NCBI GenBank assembly: GCA_934667505.1
Contig: CAKULY010000007.1
Coordinates: forward strand, 19,619-83,618
Direction: 5' to 3'
DNA length: 64,000 nt
DNA from: an uncultured Treponema sp.
Lineage (GTDB): Bacteria > Spirochaetota > Spirochaetia > Treponematales > Treponemataceae
In this document: one piece after another, positions 1 through 9,594 of the stretch
Layout: every line of letters starts with the position of its first letter
Numbering within the stretch: position 1 is the stretch's first letter
The notes under the pieces: generated by a model
Told to the model about the DNA's origin: nothing
The model's input: the letters and a program-made list of their open reading frames with translations, nothing else
The model's database searches: none
Program-made: the position numbers and the translations under genes

Positions 1-44
1 AAATCTAATAAAAATAAAACTGCAATTTTAAAATATTTTTTCAT
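1..44 (-). CDS. 5' end of a putative exported protein, cut by the window edge
   Basis: Read on the minus strand from an ATG at 44, the frame encodes MKKYFKIAVLFLLD, a lysine-rich start followed by a hydrophobic run typical of a signal peptide. A TATAAT box lies 7 nt upstream of the ATG on the same strand, the geometry seen for other genes here. Only 14 codons are visible, so no function can be assigned; the call rests on the promoter plus signal-peptide pattern. Confidence 0.35.
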   Translation of the reverse strand, partial: MKKYFKIAVLFLLD

Positions 45-51
45 GCTTAGA

Positions 52-57
52 ATTATA
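52..57 (-). promoter_or_regulatory. -10 box of the left-edge minus-strand gene
   Basis: TATAAT on the minus strand, 7 nt before the ATG at 44, would put the transcription start at or next to the start codon. No convincing -35 hexamer is seen at 17 nt. Confidence 0.35.
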
Positions 58-74
58 CAGTAACAGTCGGCACA

Positions 75-156
75 ATGTCGAGATTTTTATAAATAGCGAC
101 CGTAGGGCAGAAAGCCGCCCATTAAGTAAATAGCCCAAACGTCGAGTTTTTATAAC
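75..156. repeat. Two end fragments of the GTCGAGTTTTT repeat family
   Basis: GTCGAGATTTTTATAA near 76 and GTCGAGTTTTTATAA near 141 are the terminal sequences of the dispersed element seen in near-full form at 29781-29966 and 47994-48192. Here they stand in the same orientation and the body of the element is missing. Between them is a small GC-rich patch of unknown role. Confidence 0.45.
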
Positions 157-171
157 AGTAAAAAAGTAAAA

Positions 172-200
172 TTGACAAATGTATTTACGCAAGTTAAAAT
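172..200 (+). promoter_or_regulatory. Sigma70-type promoter of the DUF4954-like gene
   Basis: TTGACA at 172-177, a 17-nt spacer, and TAAAAT at 195-200, ending 8 nt before the ATG at 209. The upstream in-frame ATG at 179 lies inside the promoter spacer, so 209 is the better start. The predicted transcript would have almost no 5' leader. Confidence 0.7.
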
Positions 201-208
201 TAAAATCT

Positions 209-2368
209 ATGCCAAGTTTAACTTTTTTTAATCCGCGTAAAACTAATATTGTAATTCCTGAAAATCTTTTTAAAGGAAAAAGACACCTTACTCCTGCAGA
301 AATTTCTGTTCTTGATGACAACTTAAATACTAGCGAAGATCCAACTTGGCAAAATGTTCTGGTAGATGAAGGGGAATTTTGCTTTGATCCGACTTTAATA
401 AAAAATTCCTACTTTGGCGGCTGGGTTGTTTTAGGCAGACTGTGTTCTGCAAAACTAAAATATCACGATTTGGAGCTTGTTACAGGAATTTATCGCTCGC
501 AATTAAAAAATGTTGTAACCGGTGATGATAATGTTATTCAGAATGTCTCTTATTTAGAAAATTATCACTTGGGCAGCAGAGTAATGCTCTTTAATATAGA
601 AGAAATGTCTTGCACTTTGCACAGCAAATTTGGAAATGGAATTCTAAAGCAAGGCGAACCTGAGTCGAATCGCATTTGGATTAGTGTAAGCAATGAAAAC
701 GGCGGAAGAAATATTTTGCCATTTGAAAAAATGCTTCCTTCGGATGCATATTTGTGGTCCCGTTATAGAGAAGATAAGGAGCTGATGCAGCGATTCAAAG
801 AGATGACAGAATATGGAAATTCTGGAAAACTTGATACTTTTGGAATCGTTGGTGACGATGCGGTTATAAAAAACACAAAACTTATAAAAGATTCAAAAAT
901 CGGCAATTGCGCCTATATAAAAGGCGCATTGAAAATAAAAAATGTTACAATTCTTTCTACAGAAGATGAAGTAAGTCAAATTGGAGAAGGAGTAGAAATT
1001 GTAAACGGGATTATGGGCGAAGGAAGCCATGTCTTTTATCAAGCAGTTGCAATAAGGTTCGTTATAGGTAAAAACTGCCAGTTAAAATATGGTGCTCGAT
1101 TAATAAATTCTGTTCTTGGGGATAATTCCACGGTTTCTTGCTGCGAAATTTTAAACAATCTTATTTTCCCTTTTCACGAGCAGCATCACAATTCTTCGTT
1201 TCTTATAGCCACTACAGTTATGGGGCAGAGCAACATTGCCGCTGGTGCGACAATTGGAAGCAATCACAATTCTAGAAGTCCTGATGGCGAAATTATTGCA
1301 GGCAGAGGATTTTGGCCGGGGCTTTGCAGCGATTTCAAGCACAACAGCCGTTTCGCTTCTTTTACACTTGTTGCAAAAGGTTCGTACCAAAATGAATTGA
1401 ATATAACTTATCCTTTTGCGTTAGTTGCGCCTGCAGCAGATGAAAAAGAAATACATATTTTGCCTGCCTGGTGGTTTATGTATGACATGTTTGCAATTGT
1501 TCGCAATAGGTACAAGTTTCAAAACAGGGATAAAAGAATTATAAAGGTTCAAAACATAGAAACTGATCCATTTGCTCCAGATACAATTCAAGAAGTAGTA
1601 CATTCTGTTGAACGAATAATAGAGCTTACAGCGGCGAATATGAATTCTCTTTTTGTAAACAAGGGCGAAAATCTTAAAGACGTTCGGCAGCTGGCAAAGG
1701 ATTTTCTTCACAAAACTGAAAATTTGGACTTTACCCTAAAAGATATGGCTTGTCAAAAAAAGTATGGAGCGGTTATTTGCAAGCCTGTGCAAGCATACCG
1801 CACTTATCGCAAGATAGCAAAATACTTCGCTGTAGAAACTTTAATCGAATACTTTGATAAAAATGCTTTGCAAGAACCTTTAAAGGAAGTCTTAAACAAT
1901 CTTAGTTTGCTGCCTCTTTATACGCAGTGGATTAACGTCGGAGGTCAGGTTATGCCTTTGGAAAAAGTTGAAAAAGCGTTTAAGATGATTAAAGAACACT
2001 CAATAGAAACTTGGGAACAGCTTCACGATTATTACAATTCTTGCCAAAGTGAATATCTTAATGACAAAGTTAGATATGCAATCTACATTTTAGAGAGGCT
2101 TTATACTAGAAGAATAGCAGAGTTCAATAATGAAATTATAAAAGATTTGGCAGACGATGTTATTGCTGTAAGCGATGAAATGTACAAGTCGAGCGTTTCT
2201 AGCCGGGAAAAAGATTTTACTGACTTTTTCCGTTGCATGACATACCGCAATAAAGAAGAAATGAAATCTGTTTTAGGTTCTTTAGATAGCATAGAGTTCT
2301 TAAAGACGCTAGAAAATGATTCAAAACTTTTTAACAAAAAAGTAAAAGAGCTGTTAGGTCAAAATTAG
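209..2368 (+). CDS. DUF4954-like left-handed beta-helix protein
   Basis: A 719-residue cytoplasmic protein without signal peptide or membrane segment. The N-terminal two thirds carry hexapeptide-like runs (residue blocks such as VIKNTKLIKDSKIGNCAYIKG, cut here to: VIKNTKLIKDSKIGNC) typical of left-handed beta-helices of sugar-nucleotide acyl/nucleotidyl transferases. The C-terminal third is helical. The overall pattern matches what I recall as the DUF4954 family of spirochaetes and Bacteroidetes; the biochemical role is unknown. The start at 209 (MPSLTFF) is chosen because a TTGACA-N17-TAAAAT promoter ends 8 nt before it and overlaps the longer ATG start at 179. It appears monocistronic, with uvrA under its own promoter downstream. 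Confidence 0.75.
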   Translation: MPSLTFFNPRKTNIVIPENLFKGKRHLTPAEISVLDDNLNTSEDPTWQNVLVDEGEFCFDPTLIKNSYFGGWVVLGRLCSAKLKYHDLELVTGIYRSQLKNVVTGDDNVIQNVSYLENYHLGSRVMLFNIEEMSCTLHSKFGNGILKQGEPESNRIWISVSNENGGRNILPFEKMLPSDAYLWSRYREDKELMQRFKEMTEYGNSGKLDTFGIVGDDAVIKNTKLIKDSKIGNCAYIKGALKIKNVTILSTEDEVSQIGEGVEIVNGIMGEGSHVFYQAVAIRFVIGKNCQLKYGARLINSVLGDNSTVSCCEILNNLIFPFHEQHHNSSFLIATTVMGQSNIAAGATIGSNHNSRSPDGEIIAGRGFWPGLCSDFKHNSRFASFTLVAKGSYQNELNITYPFALVAPAADEKEIHILPAWWFMYDMFAIVRNRYKFQNRDKRIIKVQNIETDPFAPDTIQEVVHSVERIIELTAANMNSLFVNKGENLKDVRQLAKDFLHKTENLDFTLKDMACQKKYGAVICKPVQAYRTYRKIAKYFAVETLIEYFDKNALQEPLKEVLNNLSLLPLYTQWINVGGQVMPLEKVEKAFKMIKEHSIETWEQLHDYYNSCQSEYLNDKVRYAIYILERLYTRRIAEFNNEIIKDLADDVIAVSDEMYKSSVSSREKDFTDFFRCMTYRNKEEMKSVLGSLDSIEFLKTLENDSKLFNKKVKELLGQN

Positions 2369-2388
2369 ATTCTTTATATAGACTAAAC

Positions 2389-2417
2389 TCGACTTTCAGC
2401 ATAAAAATTACTATAAT
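2389..2417 (+). promoter_or_regulatory. uvrA promoter
   Basis: TCGACT at 2389-2394, a 17-nt spacer and a perfect TATAAT at 2412-2417, only 6 nt before the GTG start of uvrA. The -35 hexamer coincides with a fragment of the GTCGAGTTT repeat read in reverse (ACTCGACTTTC). No SOS box was recognised. Confidence 0.6.
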
Positions 2418-2423
2418 ACTCTC

Positions 2424-5276
2424 GTGGCACAGATATTTAACAACGATAAAATAGTAATTCGTGGTGCTAGAGAGCACAATCTTAAAAATATTGATTTGGA
2501 ACTTCCACGCAACAAATTGGTTGTAATTTCAGGGCTTAGTGGAAGCGGCAAATCTTCTTTGGCTTTTGATACTCTTTTTGCAGAAGGTCAAAGGCGTTAC
2601 ATGGAAAGCCTTTCTAGTTATGCAAGGCAGTTTTTAGGAAGCATGGACAAACCTGATGTGGATTTAATTGAAGGTTTAAGCCCTGCTATTTCAATTGAAC
2701 AAAAATCTACAAACAAAAATCCTCGTTCAACTGTCGGCACAATTACAGAGATTTATGATTACTACCGTTTGCTGTTTGCCCGGGTAGGCCATGCGCACTG
2801 TCCTTCCTGCGGCAGAGAAATAAGAGAACAGCCTGTGGACCAGATAATTGACACAATTCTAGCTTGGCCTCAGGGGACTAAAATTCAAATACTTGCTCCA
2901 GTTATTCGCGGAAAAAAAGGCGAGCATCAAAAAGTTTTTGAAGATGCAAAAAAGTCTGGTTTTATACGGGCCAGAATTGACGGAGTTGTTGCCAATCTTG
3001 AAGATTCTATAAAGCTTGACAAGCAAAAGAAACACACTATTGAAATTATTGTAGACAGAATCGTTATAAGCGAAGATTGCAGACGCCGCATAGCAGACAG
3101 CGTAGAAACAGCTCTTAACTGTGCAAATGGAATAATCATAGTAACAAAACGAACAGAAGAAAAGGAAGAGGAAGTCTTTTTTAGTCAAAAAAATGCTTGC
3201 CCAGACTGTGGAATTTCAATTCCAGAACTGCAGCCTCGCCTGTTCTCTTTTAATAATCCTTTTGGCGCTTGCCCTGAATGCAGCGGGCTTGGCGAAAAAA
3301 TGGAATGGGACGAGCAAAAAATAATTCCAGATAAAACTAAAAGTTTTAATGAAGGCGGAATAACATTTTATAATCCAGAAAGTGAATGGAATCATTCTTT
3401 ATTTAAAGCCATTGCAGACTATGCAGGTTTTTCGTTAGATACTCCGCTTTGTGAACTTTCTGAAAAGCAGTTCGACTATCTTAAAAATGGCGATGAAAAT
3501 ATAATTCTTCACTGGATTTATAAAAAACAGAGTGGAGAAGGCTATAGCGAATATAAAAGACCTTGGGCTGGAATCCTTAACGATATGAAGCGTCGTTACA
3601 ATGAAGCTTGGGGCGATACTCAAAAAGAGCGTATGCAGACAAAGTTTATGACTGTAAGCGAATGTAAGTCTTGCCATGGACAAAGGCTTAGAGCAGAAGC
3701 TTTGGGTGTAACTGTTGGTGGAAAAAATATTTGGCAACTTTGCACGCTCAGCGTAGTTGAATCTATAGATTTTTTTGCAAGCCTAAAGCTTTCAGAAAGC
3801 GAAAAACAGATTGCCTCTCAAATTTTAAAAGAAATTAATTCTCGGCTTAGATTTTTGCGCGATGTAGGGCTTGATTATTTGACTTTGGAAAGAGCTGCGG
3901 AAACTCTTTCTGGTGGAGAAGCTCAGAGAATTCGTTTGGCGACTCAAATTGGCTCTAGTCTTACCGGCGTTATGTATATTCTTGACGAGCCGTCTATCGG
4001 TCTGCATCAGCGTGATAATCAGAGGCTTATAGACACATTGACTTATCTTCGCGATCAGGGAAACACTGTTATTGTTGTGGAGCACGACGAGCAAACTTTG
4101 CGAACCGCTGACTACCTTGTGGATATAGGTCCTGGTGCAGGTGTTCACGGCGGCAAGGTAGTTGCGGCTGGTACGCCAGAAGAAGTTATGAAAGTTAAAG
4201 AAAGCAAAACAGGCGCATACCTTGCTGGTGTTCTGAAAATGGAAATTCCTAAAAAACGCCGTATAGGAAATGGAAACTTTATAAAATTAAAAGGCGTTGC
4301 TGAACACAACTTAAAGAATGTCAGTGTAGATATTCCTTTGGGAACTTTTACATGCATAACTGGTGTTTCAGGAAGCGGAAAATCTACTTTGATGAGCGAT
4401 GTGCTTTTTCCTTCTATAAGCAACAAGGTTATGCATTCCTCTTTGCCAGTGGGAAAATACGAATCTCTTGAAGGCATTGAATTTATCGACAAAGTAATAA
4501 ATATAGATCAAAGCCCTATTGGAAGAACTCCAAGAAGCAATCCTGCAACTTATGTAGGCGTTTTTGATGCAATAAGAGACCTTTTTGCAAGTCTTCCAGA
4601 AAGTAAGGCTAACGGTTGGGAAAAAGGCCGCTTTAGTTTCAATGTCCGCGGTGGAAGATGCGAGAATTGCCAGGGCAGCGGAACCATTACAATCGAAATG
4701 AATTTTCTTCCAGATGTTTTTATTCAGTGCGATGTTTGCGGAGGAAAACGATTTAATAAGGAAACTCTAGAAGTTCTTTATAAGGGAAAGAGCATAAACG
4801 ATGTGCTTGAAATGACAATCGAAGAAGCTTGTTCATTCTTTGCAGGAATTCCTCATATTTCCAGAAAGCTTGAAACTTTAAAAGCGGTTGGATTGGGGTA
4901 CATTCAATTAGGGCAAAACGCGCTTACACTTTCAGGAGGCGAAGCCCAGCGTGTAAAACTTGCAAATGAGCTTGCCCGCGTTTCAACAGGAAAAACTCTT
5001 TATATAATGGATGAGCCTACAACTGGTCTGCATTTTGCTGATGTTATGCAGCTTATGGAAGTAATTCAAAAACTTGTAGATCAAGGGAATACCGTTTTGA
5101 TGATAGAGCACAACCTTGATGTTATTTGCCAGGCAGACTATATTATAGACTTAGGACCTGAAGGCGGTTTTAGAGGCGGCAATGTTATTGCAAAAGGAAC
5201 TCCAGAACAAATTGCCAGTGTTGCAGAAAGCTATACAGGTCAATTTATAAAAGATATGCTCTGCAAAAAAAGATAA
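2424..5276 (+). CDS. uvrA: Excinuclease ABC subunit A
   Basis: DNA-damage recognition ATPase of nucleotide excision repair, loading UvrB on lesions. At 950 residues it has the usual length. Visible landmarks: Walker A GLSGSGKS near residue 37, a zinc finger with CPDCG near 259, ABC signature LSGGEAQRIRLA near 495, second Walker A GVSGSGKST near 648, second zinc finger CENCQGSG near 746, and second signature LSGGEAQRVKLA near 836. The start is GTG at 2424, set by a promoter whose -10 box ends 6 nt before it; there is no Shine-Dalgarno. lptD follows 6 bp later, so the two may be co-transcribed. Confidence 0.97.
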   Translation: MAQIFNNDKIVIRGAREHNLKNIDLELPRNKLVVISGLSGSGKSSLAFDTLFAEGQRRYMESLSSYARQFLGSMDKPDVDLIEGLSPAISIEQKSTNKNPRSTVGTITEIYDYYRLLFARVGHAHCPSCGREIREQPVDQIIDTILAWPQGTKIQILAPVIRGKKGEHQKVFEDAKKSGFIRARIDGVVANLEDSIKLDKQKKHTIEIIVDRIVISEDCRRRIADSVETALNCANGIIIVTKRTEEKEEEVFFSQKNACPDCGISIPELQPRLFSFNNPFGACPECSGLGEKMEWDEQKIIPDKTKSFNEGGITFYNPESEWNHSLFKAIADYAGFSLDTPLCELSEKQFDYLKNGDENIILHWIYKKQSGEGYSEYKRPWAGILNDMKRRYNEAWGDTQKERMQTKFMTVSECKSCHGQRLRAEALGVTVGGKNIWQLCTLSVVESIDFFASLKLSESEKQIASQILKEINSRLRFLRDVGLDYLTLERAAETLSGGEAQRIRLATQIGSSLTGVMYILDEPSIGLHQRDNQRLIDTLTYLRDQGNTVIVVEHDEQTLRTADYLVDIGPGAGVHGGKVVAAGTPEEVMKVKESKTGAYLAGVLKMEIPKKRRIGNGNFIKLKGVAEHNLKNVSVDIPLGTFTCITGVSGSGKSTLMSDVLFPSISNKVMHSSLPVGKYESLEGIEFIDKVINIDQSPIGRTPRSNPATYVGVFDAIRDLFASLPESKANGWEKGRFSFNVRGGRCENCQGSGTITIEMNFLPDVFIQCDVCGGKRFNKETLEVLYKGKSINDVLEMTIEEACSFFAGIPHISRKLETLKAVGLGYIQLGQNALTLSGGEAQRVKLANELARVSTGKTLYIMDEPTTGLHFADVMQLMEVIQKLVDQGNTVLMIEHNLDVICQADYIIDLGPEGGFRGGNVIAKGTPEQIASVAESYTGQFIKDMLCKKR

Positions 5277-5282
5277 AAATAT

Positions 5283-8200
5283 ATGAATAAGCGCCTTTTA
5301 AAAAAAATCTTTTTTTCTCTTCTTTTCTTTCTTGGATTAAGAGCATTTTCCCAGGAAAATACGACTGTAATCACAATAGAAAACGCGCGGAACACTCGCT
5401 ACGAGAAAGACAAAGAAACAGGTGCGGATTTAATAGTTCTTTCTGGAGAAGTAAAGATTTCTGTAACAAAAGGCAGCGATAAAAATGTCATAAATGCGGA
5501 CATGATTCGTTACGATAGAGCGCACGAAATGATTTATGCGGAAGGAAACGTTTCTTTGGAGCAGACAACATCTAGCTCTGGTGGAATGAATGTTTCTGCC
5601 TCTTCTTTAATGTTTAACACTTCTACGCTTGAAGGCGTTTTTGACGATGGAAGAGTTGTTCAGACAAAATCCGATGCGTTGAATCTTCCAAGCGGTTCGA
5701 CCTTGGTTGTTGCAAGCGACATTTTTGGCAGAAGCCAATCAAATACAATAGTTTTTAAAAATGGACAGCTTACATTTTGCGATGACGAAGAACCTCACTG
5801 GCATATCAATGCGAACCGGATATGGCTTCTCCCAGGCGGAGAGTTCGCCTTTTTTAATGCTTTTTTATTTGTAGGTGTAGTTCCTGTTTTATATCTGCCT
5901 GCATTTTATTATCCAAAAGACGAATTGGTTTTTAATCCTGTTTTTGGTTACAAGCGAAGAGAAGGCTACTTTATTCAGACAACAAGTTATTTATATGGAA
6001 GAAAACCTCTTGACACGACAAGTTCTTCTTCCTCTTCCGAAGACACTAGCGATGGCAGCGAAAAATTAAAAGCTCTGTTTAATTTTATAAAGCCGTCTTC
6101 TCTAAAAGAGCAAAAGCTGGAAGGCCTGGTCTTGCACAATCTTGAGCAAGACTTTAAGGGCGATACTTCAAACTATCTAAAAATTTTAGGAGATTATTAT
6201 TCAAACATCGGTATACTGGCTGGGGTGGATGGAGTTTTCAAACCAAAAAAAGTTTTTTCAAGTTTAGAGTTTAATGCAAACCTTGGATTTTCAAATACCG
6301 TTTTTTATAACGGTTCTACGGCAGAATACATGCCATTTACTTCTACAGGCGCAAAAATATACGATACTTCAAACCTTTTGGGCTTAAAACTGCCTTTTAG
6401 GTACGGTGCGGGCTTTAAGTTCTCTATGAATAAACCGTTTTCGCTTTCTATGTCCTTGCCTGTTTATTCTGACCCGTTTTTTAAAGACGATTTTTCAGAA
6501 CGCTCTGAAACTATGGACTGGATTAGCTACCTTTCTGATTCTGCTTCTAAAACTAAGGAACAGGAAACAGTTTCCGAAGTGTCTTCTTTTACTTGGACGA
6601 TGAACAGCTCTTATACAGTTCCGCTTCCTGAAGTAATAAAGCCTTACATAAATTCAGTTTCTTTAAGTTTAAATTCTTCGCTTGTATTTTCGTCCATGAC
6701 AAATTCCTCTTTGGAAGACAGCGATATTCCTTATATAGATAAAAGCGACCTGACACAGACAGATATTTCAAGTTGGAAGAGTTATTCGCCGCAACGAAAG
6801 TTTTATTATCCATCTTCTTTAACACCGCTAACGTTTAACGGTACTTTAAGCGGAACCATAATTGATTTTTCAACTTCAAAATCAAAAAAATCAAGTTCAA
6901 AAACTTCTCCAGCCTTTGTTGCAGAAATGATTGCCCCTGAAATTTTGCAAAAAGATTCTGAAAAATCAGAAGAAAACAAAGAAAATGTTGAAAACAATTC
7001 TGAAAACAAGGATGAAGCTGAAATAGAAATTGCAAATCCTAGTGACCTTGGCAGCGAAAAAGTCGCTTCAGAAAGTGTTTTAGAAATCTTGCCTGAAGAA
7101 AGCCTTCCAAAACTGCAGACGCCTTCTTTTTCAGTAAATAATATTCCAGGTCTTGCTTTTTCGATGAAGTATTCTGTTAGGCCGAATCTTAATACTCAGC
7201 TTGCCTACGATTCTGCTATGCTAAAGACTCCAGAGGATTTTGATTGGAGCAAGTTAAAATCTTCCATGTATACTTTAAAAATTCCTGTAACTCTTGATAA
7301 CAGCTTGTCTTATGGCGGAAACTTTTTTAGCATTTCAAGTTCGTATTCTTATAATCCTGTTTTTCAAGGGCATCCATACATTTTTATAAACGATGAAAAT
7401 GAAAAATATGGCTACACAAAGGAATCTGCGCAGTCCCTTGTAAAAACAGACTATGCTGCGCAAAAGCAAGATGTTACAAATTCAAATACAGTTTCTCTAA
7501 AGCCATTTACAAACATAAAATGGATAAAAGATACTGGCGTAACTTGGCGTTCTTCAATCCGCTTGATAAGAACAGAATTTTTAGCAGATGAATACAATCC
7601 CGAGCTGGACAATCCTCAGTGGGAGTATCATTCAGTTGACTGGACAGACAAAGATTCTATAACTACAAATTCCTTGGATTTTATAATAGCTGGCAATGAG
7701 CTTGATGGAAAAATTACGCAGTCACTGACGCTTACAACGACGCTTCGCCCCCAGTTAAGCCAATACTATGGAACTTTGAAATTAGGTTTTCCTTATACAA
7801 CGCTTTCTTTTGAAGCCGGCATAAAAAAGAAGTCTATTGACGATGATACCTGGGTAAAGCAGCCTTTTAAGCAGTCATTCTCGCTTTCTCTTTTTAAGAA
7901 CACTTTAAAACTTTCTGAAAGCTACAACTATGATTTGGAAGAAAAGCGGCACGATGCGTTTAAGGCGTCTTTGATTTGGAAAAGCCTTTCCCTTTCGTAT
8001 ATTATGTCTTATAGCTACGGATTTGATTTTGAAAGTGAAACTGGCTGGATTCAGAAAAAAGAAAAAGACTTTTTGCCGTATTCGCTTTCTTTTTCATTCT
8101 CTCCGGGCACAAAAACCTTTTACACTTGGAAAAATAGAGTCAGCTTAGGTTTAGGACTTTCAACAAGCGTTGTCGCAGATCTTTTAAAGCCTACAGATAG

Positions 8201-8612
8201 TTATTTTACATTTAATCCTAGCATTTCTTTTAAAATACAAGATTTTCTAACGCTTACGTTTTCTTCCTCTTCACGAAATTCTGTAGTTTATAGATATTTT
8301 GGAAATGAAATCGGAATTCCTGGTGAAACCAATTTGTTCAAGGATTTAATGAATTCATTCCGCTTTGACAATGAAGAGCTTAGAAAGTCTTCTGGATTTA
8401 AATTAAAAGCCTTGAAGTTCGATTTAACTCATGAGCTTCACGACTGGGATTTTAAAACTTCATTTAAAATTGAACCTAGGCTTATTACCGATGAAAGCGG
8501 AAAAAAAGTTTATGATTTTAATCCTTATATGACAATTTCAATTATGTGGAGACCTATGGCAGCTATGAAGGCGGAAATTTTGGATGAATATGGAAAATGG
8601 TCATTGCAGTAG
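5283..8612 (+). CDS. lptD: LptD/OstA-like outer-membrane assembly protein
   Basis: An exported 1109-residue protein. Residues 1-23 are a signal peptide (two Lys/Arg clusters, then a Phe/Leu-rich core ending near AFSQ). Residues about 25-160 resemble the OstA/LptA jellyroll: YDRAHEMIYAEGNVSL is the recurrent OstA strand motif. The rest is rich in alternating aromatic/polar strands, as expected for a beta-barrel. A low-complexity Glu/Asn/Lys insert lies near residues 563-593. In proteobacteria LptD places lipopolysaccharide in the outer leaflet; treponemes are generally described as lacking classical LPS, so the cargo here is uncertain. It lies 6 bp after uvrA, and its stop codon overlaps the -35 box of the next gene. 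Confidence 0.78.
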   Translation: MNKRLLKKIFFSLLFFLGLRAFSQENTTVITIENARNTRYEKDKETGADLIVLSGEVKISVTKGSDKNVINADMIRYDRAHEMIYAEGNVSLEQTTSSSGGMNVSASSLMFNTSTLEGVFDDGRVVQTKSDALNLPSGSTLVVASDIFGRSQSNTIVFKNGQLTFCDDEEPHWHINANRIWLLPGGEFAFFNAFLFVGVVPVLYLPAFYYPKDELVFNPVFGYKRREGYFIQTTSYLYGRKPLDTTSSSSSSEDTSDGSEKLKALFNFIKPSSLKEQKLEGLVLHNLEQDFKGDTSNYLKILGDYYSNIGILAGVDGVFKPKKVFSSLEFNANLGFSNTVFYNGSTAEYMPFTSTGAKIYDTSNLLGLKLPFRYGAGFKFSMNKPFSLSMSLPVYSDPFFKDDFSERSETMDWISYLSDSASKTKEQETVSEVSSFTWTMNSSYTVPLPEVIKPYINSVSLSLNSSLVFSSMTNSSLEDSDIPYIDKSDLTQTDISSWKSYSPQRKFYYPSSLTPLTFNGTLSGTIIDFSTSKSKKSSSKTSPAFVAEMIAPEILQKDSEKSEENKENVENNSENKDEAEIEIANPSDLGSEKVASESVLEILPEESLPKLQTPSFSVNNIPGLAFSMKYSVRPNLNTQLAYDSAMLKTPEDFDWSKLKSSMYTLKIPVTLDNSLSYGGNFFSISSSYSYNPVFQGHPYIFINDENEKYGYTKESAQSLVKTDYAAQKQDVTNSNTVSLKPFTNIKWIKDTGVTWRSSIRLIRTEFLADEYNPELDNPQWEYHSVDWTDKDSITTNSLDFIIAGNELDGKITQSLTLTTTLRPQLSQYYGTLKLGFPYTTLSFEAGIKKKSIDDDTWVKQPFKQSFSLSLFKNTLKLSESYNYDLEEKRHDAFKASLIWKSLSLSYIMSYSYGFDFESETGWIQKKEKDFLPYSLSFSFSPGTKTFYTWKNRVSLGLGLSTSVVADLLKPTDSYFTFNPSISFKIQDFLTLTFSSSSRNSVVYRYFGNEIGIPGETNLFKDLMNSFRFDNEELRKSSGFKLKALKFDLTHELHDWDFKTSFKIEPRLITDESGKKVYDFNPYMTISIMWRPMAAMKAEILDEYGKWSLQ

Positions 8613-8638
8613 ACAATTATTTAAGGTTGTTTTAGAAT
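8610..8638 (+). promoter_or_regulatory. Promoter of the PhoH-like operon
   Basis: TAGACA at 8610-8615 (overlapping the lptD stop codon), a 17-nt spacer and TAGAAT at 8633-8638, 11 nt before the GTG at 8650. The leader would be only a few nucleotides long and holds no Shine-Dalgarno. Confidence 0.5.
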
Positions 8639-8649
8639 AATCTATTATA

Positions 8650-9594
8650 GTGAGTACGGAATATACTATAGTGGTTCCAAATACAGAAGTTCTTTCTTGC
8701 ATTTGTGGAATCAATGATAACAACTTAAACCTCATAGAAGAGCATTTGGGAATTCCTGTGTATACCAAAGGAAATGAGCTTTCCATAGACACAGAAGATG
8801 AACCGTTGCGCCGTCAGTTTCAGTTTATTGTGGATAGAATTGCTGATGAAGTAAATGATGGCAGCAAGAACTATTGCGATATTGTTGCATCGGTATTAAA
8901 TGTTGAAAAAAAGCCAAATTTGGAATCACTTTCAATTCTTGTTCCTGGCAGCGCAAAAAGAATTTATCCGCGGACAGAAAATCAAGCTTTATATGTCAGT
9001 GCGATGCGAAAAAATGAGCTTGTCTTTTGCGCAGGTTCCGCCGGCACAGGAAAAACCTTTCTTGCAGTTGCATACGCGTTAAGTTTGCTGCTTTCTCATA
9101 AAGTTTCAAAACTGGTGATTACAAGACCTGTTGTAGAAGCCGGCGAAAGTTTAGGTTTTCTTCCCGGTGATTTAGAAGAAAAAATAAGTCCGTATTTAAA
9201 ACCTCTGTTTGATGCTATGGAAAGTATAATTTCTTCAGAAAGTATAAGGCGTCTTTTAGATTCCGGAATAATAGAAGCCGCTCCTCTTGCATATATGAGG
9301 GGAAGAACTTTAAATAACTGCGCAATAATTCTTGATGAAGCGCAAAATGCTACCTCTGAGCAGATGAAAATGTTCCTTACCCGGCTGGGTGAAAATTCAA
9401 GAATGTTTATAACAGGAGATATTACGCAAATAGATTTGCCAAGGAAAATTCGTTCAGGACTTACGCATGCCATCGATTTGTTAGAAGGTATTGACGGAAT
9501 TTCTGTCATTCGTCTTAATTCAGAAGATGTAGTTCGTAATCCTTTGGTAAAAAAGATTTTAAAGGTGTATGAAAATGAAAAAACAGAAATCTGA
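8650..9594 (+). CDS. phoH: PhoH-like ATPase (YbeZ type)
   Basis: A 314-residue P-loop NTPase of the PhoH/YbeZ family, thought to be an RNA-associated ATPase working with YbeY in rRNA maturation. Walker A GSAGTGKT lies near residue 129 and Walker B IILDEAQNAT near 227; the ITRPVVEAGESLGFLPGD stretch is a family hallmark. The start is GTG. The following HD phosphohydrolase begins inside its 3' end, and ybeY is two genes down; the phoH-HD-ybeY order is widespread in bacteria and supports a shared RNA/stress role. Confidence 0.93.
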   Translation: MSTEYTIVVPNTEVLSCICGINDNNLNLIEEHLGIPVYTKGNELSIDTEDEPLRRQFQFIVDRIADEVNDGSKNYCDIVASVLNVEKKPNLESLSILVPGSAKRIYPRTENQALYVSAMRKNELVFCAGSAGTGKTFLAVAYALSLLLSHKVSKLVITRPVVEAGESLGFLPGDLEEKISPYLKPLFDAMESIISSESIRRLLDSGIIEAAPLAYMRGRTLNNCAIILDEAQNATSEQMKMFLTRLGENSRMFITGDITQIDLPRKIRSGLTHAIDLLEGIDGISVIRLNSEDVVRNPLVKKILKVYENEKTEI

